Counted from the stretch's first letter, positions 35,444 through 44,921 are shown. The stretch: DNA of 64,000 nt from Hymenobacter sediminicola (GCF_014250515.1 NZ_CP060202.1:1299001-1363000), one strand, 5' to 3'. Numbers and translations: made by a program. The notes: generated by a model from the letters alone, not told the origin.

Positions 35444-38400
35444 TCACATATTCGTCCGGGGGTCATCATCTACGTTCAGGACTTCGCGGGCTTTGCGGGC
35501 GTTCAGCTCGCGGCGGCGCAGGTGCTTGCGGGCGAATAGCTCGCCCAACGAGTCGAACTGCTCCGTGTGTACCAGCGAAACGCCGGCACGGGCCTGGTTT
35601 TGGCCGTTGCTCAACCCAATCAGGTCGCGCGGAGTCGTTTCGTAGCGCAGCTTTGCCCGGAACTTGCCGTCGGCTCGCAGGTAGTACTCTAGGCTTAGGT
35701 CGCCGATGATGGACGCGTTGTTGTTCACAGACGTCGTGACGCCCGTGGTGGCATCCGTCACGACCCCGTTATTGAAGCCGCCATCCCGCGTTACGCGCAG
35801 CCGGCCATTCAGAAAGGAGTAGCTCAGGCGCACCTGCAGCGCCTGGAGCTGCTCGGCCGAGATACCGTTGAAATTGAAGCTGATTTCCAGATTGGGGTCG
35901 AGCTGCGAAGTAAGAGCGCCGAGCTGGGTGCTGATAATCTGGCCCAGGCTGTTGCCAAACGCGTTGTTCTGACCCTGAAACGAGGTAATCGATGACAATG
36001 AAGCGGCAGGAGCCAACTGCTTAAATACCACGAGGCTGAACACCTGCCGGCTCAGTTCCTGCTCATCGTTCCGCAACGACGACAGAAACGGTACCAAGTC
36101 GCCTTCCAGCGACGATGGAATGTCGTTGAACTCCAGATTCAGCTTGATAACCGGTAGTAGCAGCGGACCGGTTAGGTTCATAACGGCCGTGACGGGTACA
36201 ACGGCGCTGTTGCTGGCCAGGATAGGGGAGAGGGACGTGCGCTGGGTGTAGGCTGCCGTCACGTTCATTTCGCCGGCCAGCGGGTCGCCGTTCCAGGAAA
36301 TAGTACCGCCCGGTCGCACCACAAATTCCTTGTTGACGAGGCCCTGCAGCGTGAAATTATAGGCGCCCCGCACAATCTCAATCTGCCCGAACATGTTGAA
36401 GTCGCCGCGGGTGTCGATGTTGAGACGGAGCCGGCCCGCCGCCGTACCCCGGATAACGTCGCCGGTGCTTTCATCGAGCAGAATCTCCACATAGGCATCG
36501 GGCGTCACTTCCAGGTTCATATTCAGCCGGATGCCCGAGAGGTCTACTTTTTCCTGCACCCCTACCGGAATAGGCGTGCGCGCAGTGTCGGTGAGGTTGC
36601 GGTTGACGAAACGGATGTAGCTGGCTTTCTCGGCGCGGGCGGCATTATCGAGTGGCAGCGAAAGGCGTGTGCCGGGCTCCGATTTAGCCTGCACATTCAC
36701 TACCAAGTTGTCAGAGGGGCCATTCACACGGGCTGTGCCGGTAGCATAGGCCGTACCGAAGTACAGCTCGTTGTCTTTGCGGGTGGTATTGAGAACCAGG
36801 AGTTTGCGAAACGAGGCCTCCAGTGCCAGCCGCATGTTCTTGAACCCGTCGTGGAAAATGTCACCGTTGACGGTACCAGAATTGCCCAGCGGGTCCTTCA
36901 CCTTGATGTCGCGCAGCGCAATCCGGTCGTCCGTAAACCGGATCCGGTCGGCAAAGGTGTAGGTGGTACCCAGATAGATAAACGTGAGCTGTCCGTCACT
37001 CACATCAATGGTGCCCGTGAGGTGCGGCTGACTGAAGCGCCCTGCCAGCCGCAACGTCCCGACGGCCGTGCCGCCCAAGTCGCGAAACAGGGTTTTGAGG
37101 AACGGTTCAGCCAGTTTCACCGGAGCCTGATCGAGCACGGCCGTCAGGTTGAGTTGGTCGTCCTTGCGGTTGGGGGCCAGCGTGCCTGCCACCCGCACCA
37201 CGCGGCTGCCGTCGCGCAGCACATCCAAGTCTACCAGTGCCTGGCTGGCCCGGTTGTCCCAGCTGCTTTTGCCCTGCACGTTGCCAATCAGGACATTATC
37301 AAAGTGTAGCGAATCGACGGTGAGTGTGGAGTTGATGGCCAGCGGCCCGTACACGCCACTCACGGTGCCTTCGGCATTCACGCGGCCCGTCATGTTCTGG
37401 GTAGTGAGCGAAGTAAGGGTCGCTAGCTCCAGGTCTTTCACCGTCAGCTTTAGCTGCTTGGCAGAATTTTGGGAGATAAATCCTTGTGCACTTACACTTT
37501 GCGCTCCATTGCTTAGGCTCAGGTTCTGAATGTCGAATTCCTTGCCTTTGCCCGAAATAATGACGGAATTGTCCTGTGCAATCGTCCAGTCCTTGCCCAG
37601 CAGGTTCACACCCGATTGCCGGAATACCACCTGCACCGCATCGGGCAGGAAGGAAAGCGCGCCGTTAATCTGGGCTTTATTAGTAGTATTAGTCTGGGCC
37701 AGCGCCGTTGAGAAGTTGATGCGCTCCTGGTCCCACACGCCTTCCACGTAGAAACCTTCGGTGCGGCCCAGCCCCGGCAGCACCTGCCGCTCCGACGTAA
37801 TGTTGGCCTGCGCCAGCACTTCGGGCCGGTAGGGCAGTTTCGACGTGTTGAATTCGAAGGCCGTGCGGTAGGTACGCACGCTGTCTACTACCAGCGTATC
37901 GAAGCTGCCGCCGAGCTGTAGAATGGACGTTTGCCCGTTTCGGAACGAGCCGTCGATGCGCGAGTAGTTCGCTACCCGCAGCCCTGGCATAAAGAGCTGC
38001 AGCATCGGATTAGGCTTTTTCAGATACAGGTCCAGGTCGATGGCGTACTCCGGAATAGTCCGCTGCCGCTTGCGGCGGTAATAGTCGGCAATAGCCGCGT
38101 CGTTGCTCTCGAAGTTGAGTTGGTACTCGGTCAGCAGCACCTGCGTGCTCCGGATTACCTCCGTGAAATCGAAGTTGCCGGTGGCCGTCAGGTTGAGTAC
38201 CTCCGAGCGTACGGCCAGTCGGCGCTGAGCTGCTGTCCGCTCACTCACCACGTCCAGCGTATCCACCAGCACAGTGCGGCCGGCATAGCCTACGCGCGAG
38301 TTGCGCAGCTTGATGCGGCCAATCAGCGCGTCCAGGGTCAGGCCCTGAAACTTCACATCGGCGGTGGTGGCTACTACCACGCTCTGTTTCGTTAGGCCCA

Positions 38401-40021
38401 GCGCCCGTAGGTCGGCGCGGCGGATGCGGGCCCGCACGTCAAACGCCTGGCGCTTTTTGTTCAGGTCGATGGTACCATCCGCATCGAACTGCAGGCTAGG
38501 GTCGTTGGCGGCAATTTTGCCCGTAAATGACTCCCGGCTGAAGCGGCCGTTGGTCGTGATGTTGCGGTAGCGGTAGCCGTTCAGCCAGATACTCTGTATG
38601 GTGGCATTGGCTGTTAGGCGGGCGCCTTCCGGCGTGAATCCTACGCCCTGTATCCGGCCATTAAACGTCACGTCGCGCACCACATTCTCCTGGCCCAGCA
38701 GCTTGCCCAGCTGAAAGCCGGTGGTGCGCACGTCGCCTTCATAGGACGAGTAGCGCGGGTCGTTCTTGAATTTCAGGTTGACGTCGGATACCACCGAACC
38801 CAGCGCGGTCTGGAACGAGCCATTGGCTACAAAGTCGTTGTAGAAGCCCAGAAACTGCCCTTTCAGCTTCACGATGCCCAGCCGCTGCACGTAGGGCCAG
38901 CCCGATGCCGGAATGTATTTGCGGATGTCGCGGCCATCAATCACGGAGGGCTGCAGGCGCATTTCTACGAAGCTTTCCTTCAGGTTGGGCAACCCTTCCA
39001 CGTTGATGTTGCCCACGACGCGCGTGTTTTTGCCGTAGGTAATGTCGAGGTTTTTGGTCGTGAAGTTCTTCACATAGCCCTTGGCCTCGCCCGAAAGCAG
39101 CACGGTCTCCTTTAGGTCGCGCATGAATGGCTGCGGTGCGAAATGCGCAATATCGTCGGAATAGATGCGCGACGGATCCAGCCGCGCCACTACTCGCACC
39201 GAGTCGTTGAAGTCGGCGAAATTGAGGAAGTGCTGATACTCGAAGCGCAGATAGTTGCGCAACTGGCTGTTGCCGATTCGCAGGTTCAGGCCCGCAAATT
39301 CCCAGAACTTGCCCGCATAGGTCATGTTGGCCGTCAGCTCGCGCAGGCGGGTATTGGATGGTGTGTCCACAGCCCGCAGCCCGTCAATTTGGGAGTGAAT
39401 GGTGTCGCCGCGCAGCCAGATTTGTGAGAAATCGGCATAGATGCTGTCAATCTGCATGTGGGCGTAATCCATCGAGCGGCCGTAGTACGGCTCCCGCGGC
39501 TTGTGCCGGTCGTCGAGGATGAAGCGCCCATTGCGCAGGCCAATAGCGTTGATTTTGAAGTCGAAGGGCTTGCTGACCTTCGTGGTGTCAGAAGGCCCCA
39601 CCAGCCGGCGGATGGCGCTCAGAAACTCCGACAGGTTCGTGGAATCGGGCTGGTCCTTGTATGTCACCAGTGCAAAGCGCGGCTCTTCCAGCGTGAGCTT
39701 GCCTACGTGCAGGTGGCTGGGGTCGAAGATGCTGAACAGGCTGATATCGGCATCAGCCCGGCCTACGCTGAACAGTTCCTCGCCGCGCCGGTCTAGCACC
39801 CGGATGCCTTCTAGCAGTACCCGCGAGAAAGGCCGCACATCTACCCGGCCCACTATCACCTTCTGGCCCAGCTTATCGGTCAGGATTTCGGCGGCTTCCT
39901 GGGCCAGGCGCGTTTGTACGCTGGGCACGCGCAAGGCCACCAGTGCGCCCACCACCGCCAGGGCCACTACCAGCACCAGGGCCAGCAGCACTTTCAGCAG
40001 AATGGAAACGAAACGTGGCAC
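35444..40021 (-). CDS. tamB: TamB/AsmA-like translocation and assembly protein
   Basis: TamB-type proteins bridge the inner and outer membrane and help outer-membrane protein or phospholipid transport. The product is about 1525 residues. It has an N-terminal anchor (residues 5-30), an AsmA-like start (LGQKVIVGRVDVRPFSRVLLEGI) and a very long beta-helical middle. The C-terminal DUF490 block has LGQIISTQLGALTSQLDP. No ATG is suitable near the anchor. A GTG at 40021 (MPRFVSILLK) with a near-consensus -7 box 29 bases upstream is the best start. It is divergent from tsaD, with ftsX immediately downstream. Confidence 0.92.
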   Translation of the reverse strand: MPRFVSILLKVLLALVLVVALAVVGALVALRVPSVQTRLAQEAAEILTDKLGQKVIVGRVDVRPFSRVLLEGIRVLDRRGEELFSVGRADADISLFSIFDPSHLHVGKLTLEEPRFALVTYKDQPDSTNLSEFLSAIRRLVGPSDTTKVSKPFDFKINAIGLRNGRFILDDRHKPREPYYGRSMDYAHMQIDSIYADFSQIWLRGDTIHSQIDGLRAVDTPSNTRLRELTANMTYAGKFWEFAGLNLRIGNSQLRNYLRFEYQHFLNFADFNDSVRVVARLDPSRIYSDDIAHFAPQPFMRDLKETVLLSGEAKGYVKNFTTKNLDITYGKNTRVVGNINVEGLPNLKESFVEMRLQPSVIDGRDIRKYIPASGWPYVQRLGIVKLKGQFLGFYNDFVANGSFQTALGSVVSDVNLKFKNDPRYSSYEGDVRTTGFQLGKLLGQENVVRDVTFNGRIQGVGFTPEGARLTANATIQSIWLNGYRYRNITTNGRFSRESFTGKIAANDPSLQFDADGTIDLNKKRQAFDVRARIRRADLRALGLTKQSVVVATTADVKFQGLTLDALIGRIKLRNSRVGYAGRTVLVDTLDVVSERTAAQRRLAVRSEVLNLTATGNFDFTEVIRSTQVLLTEYQLNFESNDAAIADYYRRKRQRTIPEYAIDLDLYLKKPNPMLQLFMPGLRVANYSRIDGSFRNGQTSILQLGGSFDTLVVDSVRTYRTAFEFNTSKLPYRPEVLAQANITSERQVLPGLGRTEGFYVEGVWDQERINFSTALAQTNTTNKAQINGALSFLPDAVQVVFRQSGVNLLGKDWTIAQDNSVIISGKGKEFDIQNLSLSNGAQSVSAQGFISQNSAKQLKLTVKDLELATLTSLTTQNMTGRVNAEGTVSGVYGPLAINSTLTVDSLHFDNVLIGNVQGKSSWDNRASQALVDLDVLRDGSRVVRVAGTLAPNRKDDQLNLTAVLDQAPVKLAEPFLKTLFRDLGGTAVGTLRLAGRFSQPHLTGTIDVSDGQLTFIYLGTTYTFADRIRFTDDRIALRDIKVKDPLGNSGTVNGDIFHDGFKNMRLALEASFRKLLVLNTTRKDNELYFGTAYATGTARVNGPSDNLVVNVQAKSEPGTRLSLPLDNAARAEKASYIRFVNRNLTDTARTPIPVGVQEKVDLSGIRLNMNLEVTPDAYVEILLDESTGDVIRGTAAGRLRLNIDTRGDFNMFGQIEIVRGAYNFTLQGLVNKEFVVRPGGTISWNGDPLAGEMNVTAAYTQRTSLSPILASNSAVVPVTAVMNLTGPLLLPVIKLNLEFNDIPSSLEGDLVPFLSSLRNDEQELSRQVFSLVVFKQLAPAASLSSITSFQGQNNAFGNSLGQIISTQLGALTSQLDPNLEISFNFNGISAEQLQALQVRLSYSFLNGRLRVTRDGGFNNGVVTDATTGVTTSVNNNASIIGDLSLEYYLRADGKFRAKLRYETTPRDLIGLSNGQNQARAGVSLVHTEQFDSLGELFARKHLRRRELNARKAREVLNVDDDPRTNM

Positions 40022-40049
40022 GGCAGCAGAAAAAAAGAAGATATGGGAG

Positions 40050-40057
40050 CGAAGATA
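40050..40057 (-). promoter_or_regulatory. Candidate -7 element of tamB
   Basis: The minus strand reads TATCTTCG, seven of eight matches to a typical TATCTTTG box, 29 bases before the GTG at 40021. It supports that start over the in-frame candidates further upstream. Confidence 0.35.
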
Positions 40058-40233
40058 CGGGTTGGCAGTTGCCTGCACAGATGCAAACGACCGGGCTGCG
40101 GTTGCCGCAAGAACGAAGCCATGGGCCTGCGGGTTGACTACAACACAGCGTCTTTCGCAAACCAACCTACCCAGGTTGTTGGTTTTAAACGAACTTTGCA
40201 GCTGTTTCTGCTGCCGCTTTCCAACTAAGTACC

Positions 40234-41244
40234 ATGCATCATCCCACTATTCTGGCAATTGAATCTTCCTGCGACGACACGTCGGCCGCCGTGCTAGTAA
40301 ACGGCGAAATTCGCGCCAACGTGGTGGCCACGCAGCAGGTGCACGAGCAATATGGCGGTGTGGTGCCCGAGTTGGCCTCGCGCGCCCACCAGCAGCACCT
40401 GATTCCGGTCGTGAATGCCGCCCTGCAAAAAGCCGGCGTTGCCCGCCACGACCTCGACGCCATAGCCTTCACCCAGGGCCCCGGCCTGCTGGGCTCGTTG
40501 CTGGTGGGCGGCATGTTCGCCAAAACGCTGGCGCTGGCGCTGGGCAAGCCGCTGATTGCCGTAAACCACATGCGGGCCCATATTCTGGCACATTTTATTG
40601 AAGAGCCCCGGCCAATATTTCCGTTTCTGTGCCTGACCGTAAGCGGCGGGCACACGCAGCTGGTCGTCGTGAAGTCGGCGCTGGAGATGGAAATCATTGG
40701 CCAGACCATTGACGACGCGGCCGGCGAGGCCTTCGACAAAACGGCCAAGCTACTCGGCCTGCCGTATCCGGGCGGCCCCCACCTCGATAAGCTGGCCCGC
40801 GAAGGCAACCCCACCCGTTTCCCGTTCCCGGTAGGGGCCATGCCCGGCTACGATTTCAGCTTCAGCGGCCTGAAAACCGCCGTGCTCTACTTCCTGAAAA
40901 AGGAAACCACACAGAACCCGGATTTCGTGCAGCAGAATCTCGCCGACCTCTGCGCCAGCATCCAGCACACCATCATCCAGACGCTGCTGCGCCAGTTGCG
41001 CCGCGCCGCCGCCGACAACGGCCTGACCCAGATTGCGCTGGCGGGCGGGGTTGCGGCCAACTCTGGTCTGCGCCAAGCGCTGCAGGACGAGGCCGCCGTG
41101 CAGGGCTGGCAAGTATTTATTCCGGCCTTCCAGTATTGCACCGACAATGCCGGCATGGTGGCCAAAACCGCCGAGTTTCAGTACCAGGCCGGCGACTTTG
41201 CCACTCAGCTCGTTAGTTCCGACCCGCGCCTGAAGCTGGTGTAG
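40234..41244 (+). CDS. tsaD: tRNA threonylcarbamoyladenosine synthase subunit TsaD
   Basis: TsaD transfers the threonylcarbamoyl group to adenosine 37 of ANN-decoding tRNAs. The 336-residue product has the N-terminal ESSCDDTSAAV block, the metal-binding NHMRAHI motif (His112, His116), the GPGLLGSLLVG loop and a C-terminal AGGVAANSGLR nucleotide-binding region. All expected motifs are intact. The ATG at 40234 follows a box like GAACTTTG at 40191-40198. It is divergent from tamB, an arrangement frequent in Bacteroidota. Confidence 0.97.
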   Translation: MHHPTILAIESSCDDTSAAVLVNGEIRANVVATQQVHEQYGGVVPELASRAHQQHLIPVVNAALQKAGVARHDLDAIAFTQGPGLLGSLLVGGMFAKTLALALGKPLIAVNHMRAHILAHFIEEPRPIFPFLCLTVSGGHTQLVVVKSALEMEIIGQTIDDAAGEAFDKTAKLLGLPYPGGPHLDKLAREGNPTRFPFPVGAMPGYDFSFSGLKTAVLYFLKKETTQNPDFVQQNLADLCASIQHTIIQTLLRQLRRAAADNGLTQIALAGGVAANSGLRQALQDEAAVQGWQVFIPAFQYCTDNAGMVAKTAEFQYQAGDFATQLVSSDPRLKLV

Positions 41245-41353
41245 ATGGAGAACTGATGATGCGTAGCGCTATTCTTACGTAGATTAATTCGCAACCTTGC
41301 CGGCCGCATTTGCGAATCCTGCTCACGCCGCCGGTCAGGCGGCTCCTTTTCTT

Positions 41354-41827
41354 ATGGCTTCCAAAAAAGACGACGCGCCCAAGCGCATCAATATTCAGAA
41401 CCGCCGCGCCAGCCACGAATATGTGTTCTTGGCCAAGTATGACGCGGGCATCATGCTGCAGGGCACCGAAATCAAGAGCATCCGGGAAGGCAGCGTGCAG
41501 CTGCAGGATGGCTTCTGCACCTTCCATTCCGACGGCAGCCTGTGGCTCAATCAGGTAACCATTGCCAAATACACCGAAGGGACATACAACAACCACGAAC
41601 CCATGCGGGCCCGCAAGCTGCTGCTCAACAAGCGGGAACTAAAGCAATTGGCCAACAAAAACCAGGAGCAGGGCCTCACCATCATCCCGATCCGCATGTT
41701 CGTCAGTGACCGGGGCTTCGCCAAGGTGGAAATTGCGCTGGGCAAAGGCAAAAAGCTATTCGACAAGCGCGACGACCTGAAAGCCAAAGACCAGAAGCGC
41801 GAAATGGACCGTGCCCGCGACTATTAG
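41354..41827 (+). CDS. smpB: SsrA-binding protein SmpB
   Basis: SmpB carries tmRNA to stalled ribosomes for trans-translation. The 157-residue protein has NRRASHEYVFLAKYDAGIMLQGTEIKSIREG at the N-terminal half (the first methionine chosen at 41354 matches the family length). The basic C-terminal tail KGKKLFDKRDDLKAKDQKREMDRA is the helix that enters the decoding site. The frame is open from 41297 but that extension is not family-like. tmRNA itself was not seen in this window. Confidence 0.96.
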   Translation: MASKKDDAPKRINIQNRRASHEYVFLAKYDAGIMLQGTEIKSIREGSVQLQDGFCTFHSDGSLWLNQVTIAKYTEGTYNNHEPMRARKLLLNKRELKQLANKNQEQGLTIIPIRMFVSDRGFAKVEIALGKGKKLFDKRDDLKAKDQKREMDRARDY

Positions 41828-41926
41828 GCACCATTCTCGGCCGGTTACAACTGTTGCCAGAAGTGGTAGTTTCGTTCCTGCCCCCGAATTGCCACCTTTG
41901 TCGTCTCACTATCATTAAGTATTCCT

Positions 41927-42733
41927 TTGGAACACGGAATCTGCGCCCTGAGTGTTGTGCCGGTGCGCGCTGAGCCTACTGATAAGGCTGAAATTATTAC
42001 GCAGCTCATTTTTGGTGAGTGCTACTCCATTTTGCTTGTGCAGGGCCAGTGGATTCAGGTAAAAACCGCTGCCGACCAGTACGTGGGCTGGATGGATGTG
42101 AAGCAGCACACGCCTGTGAGCAGCGAGTACATGGCGGCGTGGCAGGCGCAGGACCACCCGCGCACCCTCGATGTGGTGCAGATAGTGAGCTGCCCCAACA
42201 CGCGTATTCCGGTGCAGCTGGGCTCCCGGCTGCCGTTTTTTGATGGCATGACGCTGCGCCTGGGTGAACAGCAATTATTTTACAACGGCGCCGCTACCAA
42301 CCCCCAGAACGGCCACGGCCCGCACGGCCCCGTAGACCAGCGGCTGCGGCTGTTGCAGAAAATGGCCCTGACGTACCTGAAAGCACCCTACCTGTGGGGT
42401 GGCAAAAGCCTGTTTGGTATTGATTGCTCGGGGCTGATGCAGCAGCTATACGGGCTGATTGGGGTGCAGCTGCCGCGCGATGCCCGCCAGCAGATTGATC
42501 TGGGTCAGCCAGTACATTTCGTGGCCCAGACGCTGCCCGGCGACTTGGCTTTCTTCGACAATGCAGATGGCAACATCGTGCACGTAGGGCTACTACTCGA
42601 GGACCAGCAGATTCTGCACGCCAGCGGCGAAGTCCGGATTGATCCGCTCGACCACAACGGCATTTTCAACCGCGACCGGCAGAAGTACACCCACAAGCTG
42701 CGGCTCATCAAGCGGATTCTGGCCGAGGACTAA
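41927..42733 (+). CDS. NlpC/P60 cysteine peptidase with SH3-like domain
   Basis: This cell-wall hydrolase-type protein has an N-terminal SH3-like region (VPVRAEPTDKAEIITQLIFGE, about residues 10-60) and a C-terminal NlpC/P60 (C40) domain. Its catalytic cysteine lies in GIDCSGLM (Cys167) and its histidine in IVHVGLLL (His219). P60 enzymes usually cleave D-glutamyl-meso-diaminopimelate bonds. No signal peptide is seen, so it may act in the cytosol on recycled muropeptides. The best start is a TTG at 41927, because no ATG fits. The box CACCTTTG at 41893-41900 may be its promoter. Confidence 0.88.
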   Translation: MEHGICALSVVPVRAEPTDKAEIITQLIFGECYSILLVQGQWIQVKTAADQYVGWMDVKQHTPVSSEYMAAWQAQDHPRTLDVVQIVSCPNTRIPVQLGSRLPFFDGMTLRLGEQQLFYNGAATNPQNGHGPHGPVDQRLRLLQKMALTYLKAPYLWGGKSLFGIDCSGLMQQLYGLIGVQLPRDARQQIDLGQPVHFVAQTLPGDLAFFDNADGNIVHVGLLLEDQQILHASGEVRIDPLDHNGIFNRDRQKYTHKLRLIKRILAED

Positions 42734-42802
42734 GTCGGCCGCCAAAACGTGCCGGATACAACAGCTAACAGCCAGAAACTAAACTCCTGAGCTGTTGTTA
42801 AT

Positions 42803-42854
42803 GCGCTTAGAATCATCTAGCTTTCGCTGAACCCGATGATTCCTTCCTAAGCGC
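42803..42854 (+). other. Hairpin directly before the HNH start codon
   Basis: The arms GCGCTTAG and CTAAGCGC (42803-42810 and 42847-42854), with inner arms ATCATC and GATGAT, form a hairpin whose base ends 2 bases before the ATG at 42857. It could act on translation initiation or as a transcript 5' end structure. A terminator function is unlikely because no T-tract follows. Confidence 0.6.
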
Positions 42855-42856
42855 GT

Positions 42857-43354
42857 ATGGATCAAAAAGTCTTAGTCCTTAATGGCGACTATACCGCCAT
42901 TACGTTGTGCAGTGTACAGAAAGCTTTCGTGCTGCTGTTTCTCGACAAAGCCGAGATGATAGCCCGCTCAGAAAACGGCGTTTTGCGCACCGTTAGCACA
43001 ACGTATCCTAAGCCCAGCATCATCCGGCTGCAGCGCTACGTGCGCGTGCCCTACAAAGGCATTGCCCTGAGCCGCCACAACATTATGAAGCGGGACCATT
43101 TTGAGTGCCAGTATTGCGGCTCCACCAAAAACCTGACCCTGGACCACGTGCTACCCCGCTCCCGTGGCGGCGACAGTAGCTGGGGCAACCTGCTGACGGC
43201 TTGTGCCCGCTGCAACCATGCCAAAGGGCACCGCACCCCGCAGGAGGCCGGCCTCACGATAAGGCAACACCCCAAAAAGCCCACCTTATCGGGCTTTCTG
43301 AAGCTGAGTGCTGGCACTATAGACCAAAACTGGCACGCCTATCTTAACCACTGA
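42857..43354 (+). CDS. HNH endonuclease family protein
   Basis: The 165-residue protein has an HNH fold with two zinc-type CxxC pairs. FECQYCG (Cys84, Cys87), the LDHVLPRSRGG core (His97), the asparagine in WGNLLTAC and CARCNHAKG (Cys116, Cys119) are all present. Such stand-alone proteins are widespread in Bacteroidota and are not linked to a phage here. The N-terminal 70 residues (VLVLNGDYTAITLCSVQKAF) are typical of the family. No partner gene is visible, and the DNA or RNA target is unknown. The start codon is directly preceded by a strong hairpin. Confidence 0.9.
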   Translation: MDQKVLVLNGDYTAITLCSVQKAFVLLFLDKAEMIARSENGVLRTVSTTYPKPSIIRLQRYVRVPYKGIALSRHNIMKRDHFECQYCGSTKNLTLDHVLPRSRGGDSSWGNLLTACARCNHAKGHRTPQEAGLTIRQHPKKPTLSGFLKLSAGTIDQNWHAYLNH

Positions 43355-43355
43355 C

Positions 43356-43385
43356 GCCGGGAGCTATAGATTGCCGGCTTTTTTG
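43356..43385 (+). terminator. Weak terminator after the HNH gene
   Basis: A 5-bp stem (GCCGG and CCGGC) with a 13-base loop is followed by TTTTTTG. It starts next to the HNH stop codon, so it probably ends that transcript, but the stem is short. Confidence 0.5.
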
Positions 43386-43481
43386 TGGGGTGCCTGAGCC
43401 CAATTTTGGCTCTGCAAAACAGCAGCCGTGCAACCGTAAGTGCAGAACTAGCCTCCTAGAGCAGAATCATTCGTTACCTCC

Positions 43482-43865
43482 ATGAAAAACAGCCTGCTAG
43501 TTCTCCTTATCTGCCTGATTTGTCTTGGCTTTGCTTCCTGCAAGAAAAACTCCGATGCAGATCCTGCAGTGAGCATTCGGGTAAAGAATACCAGCCAGTA
43601 TCGGTATGATAGTGTCTATGTCTCAACTCTGGGAGGCACCAGAGCTTACGGCCCGCTAGAGGCCGGCAAAAGCTCCGACTATAAAACCTTTACCTCCGCT
43701 TACAGCACGGCGGCTATTCGGGTGGTGCTGGATGGCACTAGTTGGCAGCTGACTCCAATTGATTACGTGGGCATGTCGCCTCTATCAGCCGGGGAATACA
43801 CCTACGCCATCAGCGTAGTTGACTATGGTCAGCGCCGACTTGGCCTAACGTTTGAGCAGCCCTGA
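43482..43865 (+). CDS. Small hypothetical lipoprotein
   Basis: The 127-residue product has a lipoprotein signal (MKNSLLVLLICLICLGFASC, lipobox cysteine at residue 20), so it should be anchored in a membrane. The rest is beta-rich (SIRVKNTSQYRYDSVYVST and YTYAISVVDY), with no recognised domain. It is followed by a perfect 23-bp palindromic terminator. It resembles many small lipoproteins of Bacteroidota with no known role. Confidence 0.75.
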   Translation: MKNSLLVLLICLICLGFASCKKNSDADPAVSIRVKNTSQYRYDSVYVSTLGGTRAYGPLEAGKSSDYKTFTSAYSTAAIRVVLDGTSWQLTPIDYVGMSPLSAGEYTYAISVVDYGQRRLGLTFEQP

Positions 43866-43875
43866 TAGGTGTTTT

Positions 43876-43928
43876 TTCACAAGAAAAGCCCGGCCTCTGA
43901 AAGTAAGAGGCCGGGCTTTTCTTGTGAA
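43876..43928. terminator. Bidirectional terminator with 23-bp arms
   Basis: Perfect arms (43876-43898 and 43906-43928) flank a 7-base loop, with a GC core AAAAGCCCGGCCTCT and A/T-rich outer bases. It serves the lipoprotein gene (+) and the alpha/beta hydrolase gene (-). Confidence 0.88.
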
Positions 43929-43944
43929 GGCGGAACGCAATCCG

Positions 43945-44808
43945 CTAGCTATTCTCGCCGCTCCTGACGGTGCCACTGGTTGCAAAGTCAATCAGGTCGC
44001 GGTTGAGCTTGTCTTTTTCGGTGATGAACAGGCCATGTGGCGCACCATCATAAGTGATATAGGTGGCGTGCTTCAGGTGCTGGTTCATTCGGTCGCCACT
44101 GTTCTTGATGGGCACTGTTTTGTCGTCTTCACCATGAATAACGAGGGCGGGCACGCTGATACCTTCCAGGTCGCGGCGGAAGTCGGTTTCGGCAAACGCA
44201 TGGCCGCAGGCTACTGTTGCTTGGTGCGAGCCGAGTGAAGCCATACCAAACGACCAATCCAGGACACCCTTGCTGACGGGGTTGCTCAGGGGGCCTTCGC
44301 CATAAAACTGCTTGCCGAAGGTTTGCAGGAAATCGAACCGGTCCTTGGCTATGTTTTTCTGGATGTCATCGAAAACCGACTTATCTACACCGTCGGGGTT
44401 GTTATCGGTTTTGAGTAGATAAGGCGTCACGGCTGATACAAATACCACTTTGGCCACGCGGGCTCCGCCGTGGCGGCTCATATAGCGGGCTACTTCGCCG
44501 CCACCCATCGAGAAGCCCACCAGCGTCACGTTCTGCAGGTCCAGCGTATCGAGCACGGCTTTCAGGTCGTCGGCCAGCGTGTCGTAGTCATAGCCTTCAA
44601 ACGGCTTCGACGAGTTGCCGAATCCGCGCCGGGTGTATGCTACCACACGCAGACCATGTTTCGGTAGCTCACCGAGTTGGTAGGTCCAGGCTTCGTGGCT
44701 CTGGGGCCAGCCATGGATCAGGACTACAGGCGCGCCTTTGCCTTGGTCAGTGTAGTGTAGTTTGATTTCTTGGCCATTAGCGTCTTGGCCTGCCTTGATG
44801 TAGCTCAT
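43945..44808 (-). CDS. Alpha/beta hydrolase (haloperoxidase/esterase-like)
   Basis: The 287-residue protein has the canonical triad: Ser in GFSMGGGEVARY (about residue 99), Asp in IHGEDDKTVPI and His in DGAPHGLF. The oxyanion motif HGWPQSHEAW lies near residue 33. This matches the non-haem chloroperoxidase/arylesterase group, although peroxidase activity in these proteins is usually a side reaction. It appears monocistronic and shares its terminator with the convergent lipoprotein. The physiological substrate is unknown. Confidence 0.9.
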   Translation of the reverse strand: MSYIKAGQDANGQEIKLHYTDQGKGAPVVLIHGWPQSHEAWTYQLGELPKHGLRVVAYTRRGFGNSSKPFEGYDYDTLADDLKAVLDTLDLQNVTLVGFSMGGGEVARYMSRHGGARVAKVVFVSAVTPYLLKTDNNPDGVDKSVFDDIQKNIAKDRFDFLQTFGKQFYGEGPLSNPVSKGVLDWSFGMASLGSHQATVACGHAFAETDFRRDLEGISVPALVIHGEDDKTVPIKNSGDRMNQHLKHATYITYDGAPHGLFITEKDKLNRDLIDFATSGTVRSGENS

Positions 44809-44890
44809 AGGTAAGTGAATGTTAGCTGTGTGCGTTTAGATGTCTGTACATACGCCACAGAACGGCTACGGATAGCTAATGCACAATATT

Positions 44891-44921
44891 TTGTACCCAA
44901 CGTCCAAATTCCTTTCCTTTG
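44891..44921 (+). promoter_or_regulatory. Candidate promoter of the DUF3298 lipoprotein gene
   Basis: TTG at 44891-44893 and TTCCTTTG at 44914-44921 (seven of eight consensus positions) are separated by 20 bases, the usual spacing for the Bacteroidota -33 and -7 elements. The ATG chosen for the gene is only 5 bases further, so the message would begin near the start codon. Confidence 0.4.

Noticed and set aside
42857-43354. HNH gene as part of a restriction, toxin or phage system
   Set aside because: No methyltransferase, immunity gene, integrase or phage gene is close by, and the protein matches a common stand-alone HNH family.
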